In this document: positions 49,678 to 60,059 of the stretch, piece by piece
How the letters are laid out: every line of letters starts with the position of its first letter
How positions within the stretch are numbered: the stretch's first letter is position 1
NCBI GenBank assembly: GCA_021396245.1
Contig: WNYE01000027.1
Coordinates: 124,001 to 188,000 of the forward strand
Source: Sporothrix humicola
Taxonomy: Eukaryota; Ascomycota; Sordariomycetes; Ophiostomatales; Ophiostomataceae
Direction: 5' to 3'
Length of the DNA stretch: 64,000 nt
The notes under the pieces: model-generated
Told to the model about the DNA's origin: nothing
Seen by the model: the letters and a program-made list of their open reading frames with translations, nothing else
Database searches by the model: none
Translations under genes and position numbers: made by a program

Positions 49678-50943
49678 CTAAATATTGTACCGCTTAGGAC
49701 TGACGACCGTCTCGGACAGTTTGACAGTGTAGATCTTGTCGAGGGCCAGGAGCACAAGAGTATCGCCAGCCAGTGCAAAGTTTGCCATCTCGGCGACAGG
49801 TGTCTCTGTTCCGAGAATGACCTCCTTGTTGAAGAGACCAATGACCTTGCCAACAGAGTTGCGAACGACGATGCCCTCGTACTCGGCGGTCCAGACACGG
49901 CCCTTGTCGTCGACCTTGATGCCGTCAGAAACACCCTCCCGCGTCACGCCAAACAACACCTTGTTCGATACGAGGCCGTCCTTGGGCGAAATATCGTAGC
50001 AATAGATGGCCGGTGAGCCCGTGACATTCCACAAAGCGCCACCGCCAACAGAAGCAGTAGCCGACGTATCTGTGACAAACAAGTGGCGGAAGTCCTTGGT
50101 GACGGCAACGCCGTTGGGGATGAGAATATCGGCGCGCGGGATGATGGGCTGAAGAGCGCCTGTTTCGGGCGTAAACATCCAAAACGCATTGGGCAACACG
50201 GCAGCAGGGCGGCCAACCGTCAACCCAAAAGCAGCCAGGTCGAGCGTTGAGAAGTAAATGTGCTTCTGGATGGCTCCCTGGCGAGCCTCTGTGTAAGTGA
50301 CCACGAGGTCGTCGACGGGCGGCATTTCCAGGCCGAAATACGAGTTGACAACAGGGCGGACGACCAGCGTGCGAGGATCCACCGCAACGACGCTCGACTG
50401 CTCCTGATCGCTTCCAACCAGCGCCAGGTAGACTGTGCCGTTGAAATAGTAGCCGCCAGCCGGGTTGGCCAGAGGAACATGTGTGCCATAGCCCGGCGTG
50501 GCCGTCAGCTTCGGCTCGACGACGGTGTTGTTTTCCAGATAGAGGATAAATAGCTTGGTCGGGCCGCCATAGAGCGTCGTGACAAACCACACCTGGTTGA
50601 GATCAGGCACCCAGATTCCGGCTTCGCCGTTGGGAAACGGTGCATCGGCCACGATCAGATCCAGAGTGGCAGAGCCGATCAGGCGTGTGAATTCGTCGTC
50701 GTACGACACAAACACCGTCTTCTTGGCATTGGCGAGAGCCGAAGCCACCGTTTGATTTTCGAGACTGGTGCCATCCAAAAAATCCCTCATGAGGTTGCCT
50801 TCAAAGGGAAGCGGCAGAAGATGGGTGTACTCGTTGTTGACGACCGTCAGGTTGGCGTTCTTGGATGGCGAAGCAGACGTCGGTGACGGCCCGAGAGCCA
50901 GAGCCACAGACGTGGCGCGGTTGAGAATCTTTTGAAGATGCAT
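49678..50943 (-). CDS. SMP-30/gluconolactonase-like lactonohydrolase
   Basis: Single exon, 421 aa. Sequence features suggest the six-bladed beta-propeller of the SMP-30/gluconolactonase/LRE family: APFPNGEAGIWVPDLNQVWF, GGYYFNGTVYLALVG, IPNGVAVTKDFRHLFVTDTS, the metal-binding style segment EGVSDGIKVDDKGRVWTAEY, and a closing strand LVLLALDKIYTV. Known members are calcium- or zinc-dependent lactonases, including fungal lactonohydrolases. The N-terminus has only a weak hydrophobic stretch (SVALALGPSP), so secretion is uncertain. Its stop lies 181 nt from the convergent dehydrogenase gene, and it is divergent from the SDR gene at 51694. A lactonase beside two Baeyer-Villiger-type enzymes supports a ring-opening role. 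Confidence 0.85.
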   Translation of the reverse strand: MHLQKILNRATSVALALGPSPTSASPSKNANLTVVNNEYTHLLPLPFEGNLMRDFLDGTSLENQTVASALANAKKTVFVSYDDEFTRLIGSATLDLIVADAPFPNGEAGIWVPDLNQVWFVTTLYGGPTKLFILYLENNTVVEPKLTATPGYGTHVPLANPAGGYYFNGTVYLALVGSDQEQSSVVAVDPRTLVVRPVVNSYFGLEMPPVDDLVVTYTEARQGAIQKHIYFSTLDLAAFGLTVGRPAAVLPNAFWMFTPETGALQPIIPRADILIPNGVAVTKDFRHLFVTDTSATASVGGGALWNVTGSPAIYCYDISPKDGLVSNKVLFGVTREGVSDGIKVDDKGRVWTAEYEGIVVRNSVGKVIGLFNKEVILGTETPVAEMANFALAGDTLVLLALDKIYTVKLSETVVSPKRYNI

Positions 50944-51693
50944 CCTTTTAGACGAATGGGGATAAAAAGGACAAAAAAGGGCAAAAGATTTGCTGAAGTG
51001 AACTTAGAATTGTTTTTCGTGGCGAGCAGAACTCTGTTTGATTTTCTAAATGTATTTTGCCACCTTACACCCAGGTATAAATACATCAACCGTTGCTACA
51101 AAGATCTACATGCGACTTCCAAAATTAACCAGTTCACCGAAATGGCATCTTGAGATGCTCGTTCCCCGCATAAGCTCTACACGAATAAAAGCAATAGGAT
51201 AAAGTAAAATGCTAAGATACATAAAAAATCAAAACAACAGGCAGGGGTAACTGTAACCGTTCCCCATGGGGTATTCAGGACGTCAAAACCCCGGTGGACA
51301 ACTGACAGAATTTGATCCATTTCCCATTTCAGACGGCGTCACGGTGCTTCGGCATTGTTGTTTCGGTCACCACTGGATAATTAAACATTGCCGGCCGTCT
51401 CCAACTTTACTTCTTGCGAGAGTTGGGTGGAGTCTTTCCATGTGCCTAGCTCTTGCGGTAATGAATGCCTGCGCGTTTCGACAGACATTGTTCCTAATCT
51501 TGTTGGGGTAACTTGCAAAAACAAAGTCTCACGTCCAAAGACCAAGATGGGTGCCGTAAACGCCATATAATAATTTGCTTGATCTGTCTGATCTCTCAGT
51601 GCAGTAATAGCTCATCAACAACAGCAACACTTTACCGCAACCAGAACTTACACACGACATACCATCATACCAACACATAACTTCACCACCACA
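50944..51693. other. Divergent promoter region, lactonase / SDR
   Basis: Shared upstream region of two divergent genes, with one TTGCCG (CGGCAA on the minus strand) at 51388-51393. No coding sequence recognised. Confidence 0.6.
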
Positions 51694-52539
51694 ATGGGCC
51701 GCTTAGAAGGAAAGGTTGCGATTGTGACGGGCGCTGGCTCGGGCTTTGGCGAGGCCATTGCCCACGGATTTGTGTCTGAGGGCGCACGTGTGCTCGTGGC
51801 TGACATTGCTGTCGAAAACGGCCAGCGTGTCGTCGACGAGATTGCCAAAAAGAACTACCCTGGCGGTGGCAGCGCTGTTTTTGTCGAGCTTAATGTGGCT
51901 CAGCGTGCCGACTGGGAAAAGGGCCTCGAACTCGCAAAGACCATGTTTGGCCACCTGGACATCATCGTCAATAACGCCGGAACGACGTACAAGAAAAAGC
52001 CCAGCATCGAGGTCACCGACGCCGAGTTTGACCGCGTCATCAACGTCAACGTCAAGAGCATTTACCTGAGTGTCTCGGTCGTCATGCCCTATTTTGTCGA
52101 GCGCAAGGCCGGTGTCTTCCTCAACACGTCGTCTGTCGCCGGCGAGCGTGTCCGGCCTGGTCAGGTCTTTTACGGCGGCTCCAAGGGATTTCTCAACACG
52201 GTGAGCTACACTTCAGCCATTGTTTTTTTTTATTACACTCCCCCATTGCCGCGATGCTAATCCATGCAGGTCACAAAAGGTCTGGCTGCAGAGTACGGCC
52301 CCAGCGGCGTCCGTGTCAACTCCATCTGCCCGCTGCGTGGCGCCACTGGCCTTCTCGAAATGTTCAGCGGCGTGCCGGATACTGAGGAAGAACGTGCCCG
52401 TTTTGCTCTGAGTGTGCCTCTTCGTCGCATGTCGGAGCCCAACGATATAGCCAAAGCTGCTATCTACCTTGCGAGCGACGAGGCTGCCTTTGTCAGCGGT
52501 GTCAATTTGCCCGTTGATGGCGGCCGTTTGGCTGTCTAG
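51694..52539 (+). CDS. Short-chain dehydrogenase/reductase (SDR 1)
   Basis: Classical SDR of 258 aa in two exons, 51694-52200 and 52270-52539. The cofactor motif TGAGSGFG, the NNAGT motif, the catalytic Ser in NTSSVAGE, and the Tyr-x-x-x-Lys pair (YGGSK, Tyr near 160, Lys near 164) are intact. An Asp at the end of beta-2 (LVADIAVENG) points to NAD(H) preference. The C-terminal part (AIYLASDEAAFVSGVNLPVDGG) is typical of 3-oxoacyl-ACP-reductase/glucose-dehydrogenase-like SDRs. Substrate unknown. It is divergent from the lactonase gene and followed 395 nt later, on the same strand, by another SDR. Confidence 0.92.
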
Positions 52540-52934
52540 ACGAGACTCATCTCGAGAGAGTCGTCTGCGGGGTTGTGGTGATGGAGGTAAGACGTTTGCC
52601 GGCCCAAATAGGTTAGACTGGGAGTTTCGGTAAACAGTGGATCAGGCCCGGCAAACGAACAACGTCGTTTGCTTACCGGCTTCATTAAAATTAGTCGCGT
52701 TAAGACGCCCACACAACACTTTAAGATTATAGACAGCAGGTTAAAAAATAAATGTTTGCATAGAAATGGTTATCTTGTCGTTTCTTTGAGTTTTGAGACC
52801 GGCTCGGTGAATGTACATGGCCTTTGGACTTTGAATTTCTTTTTGTTGTCTCTTTTTATTCCCCCACAACGTCCCCTATTCTACTCCATATTTTGTGCAC
52901 ACTAGCGCCCTTTTCCAGCGCAATACATACCACA
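52540..52934. other. Spacer between two tandem SDR genes
   Basis: It holds a perfect 10-base inverted repeat (52593-52602 with 52648-52657) that includes two CGGCAA hexamers in opposite orientation. It must contain the 3' end of SDR 1 and the promoter of SDR 2. Confidence 0.6.
52593..52657. promoter_or_regulatory. Inverted repeat with CGGCAAAC half-sites
   Basis: CGTTTGCCGG at 52593-52602 is the exact reverse complement of CCGGCAAACG at 52648-52657, with 45 bases between. The core is the same CGGCAA hexamer that is repeated in the cyclase/BVMO promoter. It could be a paired transcription-factor site for the downstream SDR gene or a hairpin at the 3' end of the upstream one. Confidence 0.45.
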
Positions 52935-53962
52935 ATGGCACACGCACTCGCTATCGCACGGCAACGGTCACTGTACCGCCTAGCCCGAACTACAACCCGG
53001 ACAGCGACCCAGCCATCTGTGGCTGCTTTCAATTCTCCCTATTCTCCTTCGCGGCTCTACAGCACAAAGCTTGCTGATGGTGATCTGACCTCGGTCAAAG
53101 GCCGGCTCGACCTCACCGGGCGCAACTATGTCGTGACCGGCGGAGGCCGTGGCATTGGATATGCCGCTGTCCGTGCGATTGCCGAGTCCGGAGGCAACAT
53201 TTCGGTGCTCGACGCGGCACCAGAGCCGACAAAGGATTTCCACAACCTGACCAGCGAGTTCGGCGTCAAGACAGCCTACATCCGGACCGATGTCACAGAT
53301 GAGGAAAGCTTGACGGCTGCCTTTGCTCAGACCGCAGACCAATTCGGTCCTCTTCATGGATGGTGAGTCGACACAATTTGCAGTTAATTGATATACGCTC
53401 CTTTATTTTCTAATTTCTAATACCTGCCCCCTACAGTGTTACTGCCGCTGGAGTCTGCCCCGAAGGACCGTTTGAGAACCACACGTGGGACGATGTCCGG
53501 CGTTGCTTTGACGTCAACATTAGTGGCACCTACTTTGCAGCCCAGCTCGCCACGAAACAGATGCAGTCTCAGGGGACAGGCGGCAGCATCGTTTTGATTG
53601 CCTCCATTTCTGGCAGCATCGCCACGCCCGGTGTCCGTCTTTCGGCCTACAATGCCTCCAAAGGCGCTGTCAAGATGCTGAACACGGCGCTCAGTGTTGA
53701 GCTGGCGCCTTTCAAGATTCGCGTCAATGCCGTCTCGCCTGGTTTTATCGACACGGAGCTGTTGACGCCTCTCAAGGAAAAGGCACCTAAACGTGTCGAG
53801 CTGATGCGCCAGGAGCCGCCTTTGAAGCGAATCGGCAGCCGCAACGACCTCACGCCTGCCATACTCTACTTTTTAAGCGATGCCTCGCCTTACACGACAG
53901 GTTCTGAGCTGATTGTGGATGGCGGAATGGTTGCAGGACGTATTGAGAGCCCGTATATTTGA
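52935..53962 (+). CDS. Short-chain dehydrogenase/reductase with organelle-type leader (SDR 2)
   Basis: SDR of 317 aa in two exons, 52935-53362 and 53437-53962. The first 45 residues (rich in Arg, Ser, Thr and Ala, almost no acids) look like a mitochondrial presequence. Then follow the cofactor motif TGGGRGIG, DAAPEP after beta-2, the catalytic Ser region IASISGS, and YNASK (Tyr near 214, Lys near 218). The usual NNAG is VTAAG, a variant seen in fungal polyol-dehydrogenase-like SDRs such as arabinitol or sorbose reductases. The closing DASPYTTGSELIVDGG is standard. It shares no close resemblance with the tandem SDR 1, so the pair is not a recent duplication. Confidence 0.9.
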
Positions 53963-54127
53963 GGATGAGCAGGGGTCACGCTTTAAATAAAACATACAAA
54001 TAAAGAAGGGGGAAAAAAGGAAAGAAAACGGACGAATTAAAGGCAATAGAGTAGATTTGATATAGGATGTGAGCTAAAAGCGAATGAAGCTTCCACAACA
54101 GAAATCTTCGCGCTCAACCCAACTGTT

Positions 54128-55411
54128 CTAAAACAAAGCCATAGCATTGGGCGGAGAGCCGCAAGAGCCAGGGACATTCAGGGGCATGGACGTCAACAGA
54201 AATGCGAAGCGTCCCGTCGTTTGACAATGCTCGGAGAGCCGCTTCAGATCCCACAGCTCGCCAATATGTATGCCCAAAAGCGCTAGAAGGTTAGGATGCA
54301 GCACATAGTCGGCGGTTGTGCCGCTTCCGTCAACGCCATTCACTGTCGGCCGCATCACCTCGAAGCCCGGATTGTCTGCTGCAACAGCGGAGAAGTGGTG
54401 GTTCCAGAACCACTTGACAGCTTCCAGGGTGTCCTCAACGCCCACGCTATCCAGACTACTAGCCATTTTCTCCTGTACATCGACATCCTGGATGGCTTGC
54501 AGGGCCTCCATGAACCCCGTTCTCAAAATCAAGACGTCGCCCTGTTGGAATGCAACGCCCTGTTCGCGAGCAATCTCGTCCATCACGGCCACTGTAATTT
54601 TGTGCGGGGAGAACGGCGAGTATACGATTCCCTTGCGGTCGGCGTATGCCTTGTAGTCGATCAATACACCGCGTGCGGCAAGGCCGCCACGAACATGCCA
54701 GTCTGGAAGCACGGTGAGCATGCGGAAACTGAGAGTGTTTGAGTATTTTGAAGCCCAGCCACACGAGAACTTACGGTTCAGGGTAGGATAGACTCCCTCC
54801 TTATCTTCCTGCCCGTGCTCTTGGACAAGATCGCTGCTGCTCGGATTGGCATTGTTGTAACCCCGTTTGAGGTCCTGGTCATAAAAGTGGCCTGTTCTAT
54901 TAGCAGACGATAAACAGAAAGGGGAATATGATTTCTTGCATACACAGAGCATCCCATTGGCTGCTGCATTGGGTATTGAACGAGACCTATGGTGCATCAT
55001 TTGTTAATATTTATTTTTGATGATTCTTCTTCTGCAACAATTTGTAGGGCTCAATTTACCTCGTCATCGTAGCCATGGATCTTCAGGGGCGAGTCAACAA
55101 ACGAAATCACCCTGTGACTTAGGCCAGTTCGGCCAAAGCCAGGTTTGCGCGAAACTCGCAGTGGGCAGCTGTTGGCATCAGCAACGGTGAACTATGTAAA
55201 ATGGTCTCTTAATGAACTTGACTTACTTTAGAGAAATGGTGACGCCGTCTTTGACTTCAGAGGCAGCTTTGGCAATGGCCTCTGGAGTAATTTTGCTGAG
55301 GCACCCAAAAACGTCCTTCTTTCCATTTTTGTCAAAGAGGCCCCAGGCACAGCGTTTCTTCTGGCCACTGGCCTCGATCACGGGTAGATTGTCGTAGTCG
55401 GGATAGTCCAT
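54128..55411 (-). CDS. Cyclase-family hydrolase (PF04199 type)
   Basis: Five exons on the minus strand, 55227-55411, 55060-55168, 54944-54986, 54775-54891 and 54128-54702, give 342 aa. The assembled product shows the features of the fungal branch of the cyclase/kynurenine-formamidase-like family: LPVIEASGQKKRCAWGLFDK, RKPGFGRTGLSH, VSFNTQCSSQWDALCHF, NHWHVRGGLAARGVLIDY, GDVLILRTGF and LLGIHIGELWDL. Related enzymes hydrolyse cyclic or N-formyl compounds with a divalent metal; the fungal branch is uncharacterised. It is divergent from a Baeyer-Villiger-type monooxygenase gene and shares with it a promoter holding five CGGCAA hexamers. Exon 3 is only 43 nt. A ring-opening step is the likely role, by inference. 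Confidence 0.88.
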
Positions 55412-56031
55412 TTTTACCACACATGAAGCTGATGTATGTTGTGTGTCTTTTCACAAAATTTCTGTCAACTTTGTAAACAAAAACTTTAGTATCACAGATG
55501 AAAATGCCAAGCCTACCACCACAGTATAGTACAAGACCTTTAGCACATTCAACAAGCCCCACTTCCCCTTCCCTATGACTACCGGCAACTCGACTTACAC
55601 GGCAAGTCCAACCCGGCAACTGGCTGCATGTGCCAAAGAAGGTAGAAACATGACATGAGCAATCAAAAACGTGTTCTAGCCGTGCTGATGCATTTGCCAT
55701 TCCCAGTCCCCCGACGCGGAACTCCTGTTGGCGTACGTGACACCGCTGTACTGAGTAGCGAGCCCGGCAATACCCTGTGTTAGTAGCTGCCGACCAAAAA
55801 CGGCAAGTGCCTCAACAGGGCCACAATGGGTCTCCACGAGAAATATCACACCATCAAGGACGAACACGCATTTAGAAATTCAGAAATGAAAATATACATG
55901 TTTCAGAGAAGATGTTCCTTTGCACAAATTACATGAGCGAGATTTGTTCTGACGCTTCTCAATAACAACAACTTGCACCACAACGCACACAAACGCACAC
56001 AATTCTCGACATTCCACATTCCACACTCGAA
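55412..56031. other. Divergent promoter region, cyclase-family gene / BVMO A
   Basis: A 620-base shared upstream region with no convincing coding sequence. It contains the CGGCAA cluster at 55583-55806. Confidence 0.65.
55583..55806. promoter_or_regulatory. Cluster of five CGGCAA hexamers
   Basis: CGGCAA starts at 55583, 55600, 55614, 55765 and 55801, all on the plus strand. The extended forms are CGGCAACT, CGGCAAGT, CGGCAACT, CGGCAATA and CGGCAAGT. The cluster lies between two divergent catabolic-type genes, so one activator could serve both. CGG is the usual half-site of Zn2Cys6 factors; no factor gene lies in the window. Confidence 0.5.
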
Positions 56032-58129
56032 ATGGGCAGCCAAGATCTCGACGGACAGACTCGGCCGCGTGCAGCGTCGTCTGTGCCCGACTTTGACTTT
56101 GCATCTATGCCTGGGCGGTATGGCTGGCCGACGGAGAACGAGCGCGGATACCGCATCAAGGAGCAGCCGTACGGCACAAAGCGGCCACTGCGGGTCATTG
56201 GTCTCGGCGCAGGTTGTGCGGGCATTTGCTTGGCCAAGTTTCTCCCCGAGCAGCTAGAAAATGTGTCTCTCACAATCTACGACAAGAACCCCGAGTTTGG
56301 CGGCACCTGGTACGAGAACCGGTACCCGGGCTGTGCCTGTGACATTCCGTCGCATATTTACCAGGTAGGATGGCACTCGATACTTTTGTGTGTGCTTATG
56401 ATTTTCTGACGTTTTAGTTCTCCTGGGCTATGAACCCGAACTGGTCCCAATTCTACTCGGAAGGCCCTGAAATCTTGGAGTATTTCAAATCTGTCGTTGA
56501 ACGGTTTAAGCTGGGCGACTACTTTCGCCTTGGGCACTTGATTACTGGCGCTTTTTGGGACCCAGACCGCGGCCAATGGGACATTCATGTTCAAGATGTG
56601 AACACTGGCAAGACATTCGTCGACAGCTGCGACGTGTTTGTCAACTGCAGCGGCATTTTAAAGTAAGCTGTGTACACATAGTATTTGGTTTTGAATAGTT
56701 TCGCTGTGTCCGACAAGTTCACTAACCGCTATTTACAGCGCCTGGGACTGGCCTAAAATCAAGGGCATTCAGTCGTTCCAGGGTAAGCTCTGTCACACGG
56801 CAAACTATGACACCAGCACCGACCTCCAAGGCAAGAAGGTTGCCGTGATTGGCATCGGCAGCAGTGGCGTGCAAGTGATTCCCAAGATTGTCGACCAGGT
56901 TGAGCATCTGTACTGCTGGATCCGGTCATCGACATGGATGACAGCCGGCTTTGCCCAGAAATATGCCGGCCCCAACGGCGCCAATTTCAAGTACACAGAC
57001 GAGCAAAAGGTGGCCTTTGCGGCTAACCCGAAAGCATATCTCGAGTACTGCAAGAATCTGGAGAAGGAGATCAGTGTCAACTTCAAAATGATACAGACTG
57101 GGACACCAGAATCGAAGCAGGCGAGGGTGGTGAGTGACGTGCTCAAAGTCCAAATTGCCAAGAGGAAAAAAGAGAAAAAAACAGCACCTAACATTGACAG
57201 TTCTCAACCGCTGAAATGCGCAAGAAGCTCGGCCATCGGACAGACATCATGAAGACTCTCATCCCCACGAACTTTGACGTTGGATGCCGGCGACCAACGG
57301 TGAGATCAGAGATTGCTGGCTTTCTGTCAAACCAGGACACTGCTGACCTCCCTTTTAGCCCGGAAATGGCTTCCTAGAAGCCCTCACGCTAGACAAAGTC
57401 ACGACGTATCTCACAGGCGTGCAAGAAATTACGTCGAAAGGCTTCTTGGACCCGGATGGGATCGAACAAGAGGCAGACGTGATTATCTGCGCCACTGGCT
57501 TCGACACGTCCTGGGTGCCGCGGTTTCCCATTGTTGCAAACGGCGTCAACCTGCAAGATGTCCAAGCAAAGCGGCCTATTTCGTACCTGTCCCTGGCAGT
57601 TCCTCAAAGTAGGTGGCCCTTCTTCCCTTCTTCCCTTTTCTTATTTTTTTTTTTTAAATGTCACTGACAAATGAACGCAGTGCCCAACTACTTCATGGTC
57701 GGCGGCCCGTACTTTTCGTTTGGCCATGGTTCCTACACGACCATGGTCGAACTGTTCATGGACAATATCCTGGCTGTCGTTGCCAAGATGCAAAAGGACA
57801 ACATCAAGCATCTGGCCCCCACTCAGGCTGCCACAGACGCGTTTGTTGAGCACGCGGATCTCTGGCTCAAGCGCACTGCCTGGGCGGGAGACTGTCCTTC
57901 GTGGTTCAAGAACGGCACGCGCGACGGCACTCTGACCATCTTCCCCGGATCGCGTCTGGTTTTGGCCGACTTGGTGTCCAAGCCGCGCTTTGAGGACTAC
58001 GACATTGCCTACTGGAGCGGCAATCGTTTCTCTGCTCTCGGCAACGGCTTTTCGACGGTCGAGTATGAAGAGGGCGGTGATGTGGCTTGGTACTGGAACA
58101 CGCGTGATGGTTTTTTGCCGTCGAGTTAA
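56032..58129 (+). CDS. Baeyer-Villiger-type flavin monooxygenase (BVMO A)
   Basis: FAD- and NADPH-dependent class B monooxygenase that inserts oxygen next to a ketone to give an ester or lactone. Exons 56032-56364, 56418-56662, 56739-57129, 57201-57299, 57359-57608 and 57681-58129 give 588 aa. First Rossmann VIGLGAGCAG near residue 55, then GGTWYENRYPGCACDIPSH. The fingerprint FQGKLCHTANYD starts near 206, and the second Rossmann VAVIGIGSSGVQV near 226. Later come CRRPTPGNGFLEAL and VIICATGFDTSW. The canonical Trp at the end of the fingerprint is Tyr. The length is typical. The gene is divergent from the cyclase-family gene, with the esterase gene 450 nt downstream on the same strand. Confidence 0.92.
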
Positions 58130-58582
58130 AAGAGGGCAGCGGCTTGATTGTTTGCATATTTGCATTTGTTTGTAAACTTGAATCATTAGATTTTTTTTAG
58201 AAAAAAAAATATTCATAGCTTGTTTCTATGCCCCTTTTTTTATTTAAAATTAATTGTGTAAATAAAACTGACACATAAATGTCTTGATTAATAAAAATAA
58301 AAATAAAAGTGACCACCCCTCCTTTTCAAAAAGTTTTCGTGGCATGTTTACAGAACCGGCAATGGCGCCTGTCTTCCAGTCCGGGGATTGGATTACCGAA
58401 AGTCCGTCTCAGTCTTGGCATGCCGCATTTCGCAAAATCCACCCCTCGTCTCCCCATTAAAGCGGCGCGGTATCAAGCTATTGCACTACTAGACTCCGTA
58501 ATCCTACTTAAGATGCTGAGGGGTCGCGTCAGGCTGGGGTTCTTCTCAAACGACACACGAACAACGGCTGGACAACATCACG
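58130..58582. other. Spacer between BVMO A and the esterase gene
   Basis: AT-rich 3' flank followed by the esterase promoter, with one CGGCAA at 58357-58362. No coding sequence recognised. Confidence 0.6.
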
Positions 58583-59855
58583 ATGCACGACTATTCCCAA
58601 TACCAAGGGCCTTCGGAGGAGTGGGAGGCGTTTGCCAAGGCAAATGCGTTGCCGACGCCCCTCATAGGTCTGTGGCCATCGGTTCTCCGGTCGACGACAA
58701 ATTCGATGCGCGTGACAATCTCGGGACTGGAGCTCGAACGAGACGGTGAGATCCGCCGCGACCTATGATGCAATGATAGGAGATAAACATACAGTGGAAA
58801 GACTCACAAACTAACGAGAGCATGTTCAGGCCTTTGCAAGACTGTAAGCTGGCAAGACTACTCGGTTCTCACCAGCGACCAGTGCAACATAATTGCCCGT
58901 GTCTACCGCCCAAAAAGCGCCTCTGACGCCGATGCACTCCCCGTGTATCTGTACTTCCACGGCGGCGGCCATCTCTTTGGCAACGTTGAGACAGAAGACG
59001 CAGCCTGCGCTCGAATTGCCGACCGGGCAGGAATTCTCGTTGTCAGCGTCAACTACCGCCACACGCCCGAGTTCAAGCACCCAAAACAGGTCTGCGATGG
59101 CTTGGATGCCTTTGTGTGGCTGCGTCGCAACATTGACCAGATTGGCGGCGACCGGAAGCGTGTCATTGTGGGCGGCATCTCGGCCGGAGCGTGCATAGCC
59201 GCGGTTGTCGTGCAGCAAAATGCCAGGGACAGCGGCCTCACAATCTGCGGCCAGCTTCTGTGCATCCCGTGGCTGATCCATCCCGCCAACAACCCCAACA
59301 ACAAAGAAGGCGCTACAGCAGCGTCGTCCTACCAGCAGAACAAAAGTGCACCTGTTCTTCCTCTGATCATGCTGGAGCTCTTCACCAATCTTCTTGGTGC
59401 CGAAGACCCCACAGATCTGATGCTGAACCCCGGGCTGGCCGATGATGCCACTGTCGCCCAGCTGCCCAAGACTTCGTTTATCGTGGCTGGACAGGATCTG
59501 TTGAGGGACGAGGGGCTGGCGTACGCCGAGAAGTTGAGGCAGAATGGGTATGTCGGTGATGTCCTTCTTGTTTTCTTTCCCTTCATTTTGTTTTGTTTTC
59601 CTTTCTTTCTTTTTCTTTTTTTCCCCTTTTCTTTTTTTACTCTGGCCATTGAACATAATTTTTTTACCATTTGCTAACATACGTCCCAGAATACCGGTGA
59701 GAGTCCATGTATTCCCAGGCATGCCGCATGGATTCCGTCGGTACACCGACTTGCGTGCAAGCACTCGATGGGATGAGTTGCTGGTAGAGGGCTGCAAGTG
59801 GTTCTTGTCAGATGATAGGACGTCTTCTGATGGCATTATCGAAGAAAGACCCTGA
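58583..59855 (+). CDS. Alpha/beta hydrolase (hormone-sensitive-lipase type esterase)
   Basis: Alpha/beta-hydrolase fold-3 esterase of 348 aa. Exons 58583-58745, 58830-59547 and 59690-59855. The oxyanion motif is HGGG (His near 98). The nucleophile elbow is GGISAGA (Ser near 172). The likely acid is the Asp of AGQDLLRDEG (near 277), and the catalytic His is in FPGMPHGFRRY (near 307), so the triad is complete. Family members cleave short-chain esters and lactones. It follows BVMO A on the same strand and faces BVMO B tail to tail 205 nt away, so it fits hydrolysis of the ester or lactone those enzymes make; this is inference. Intron 2 is a long C/T tract. Confidence 0.9.
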
Positions 59856-60059
59856 ATAAAAGGCCATGTGCTTTACTTGGATTTTTAAAAGGACACGAAA
59901 GAACAAGAAGTACTATGCAAGTGACCGACAGCAACTCAATTTAAAAGCACAAATCTCGTCATATTGCAGGACATTTTCCCTTTTATTTTCTCTAGAATTT
60001 ATCAAGAATTTATTTCCACTTTATCACACTTGGTCACAAAAATACCAATGGCAACGATC

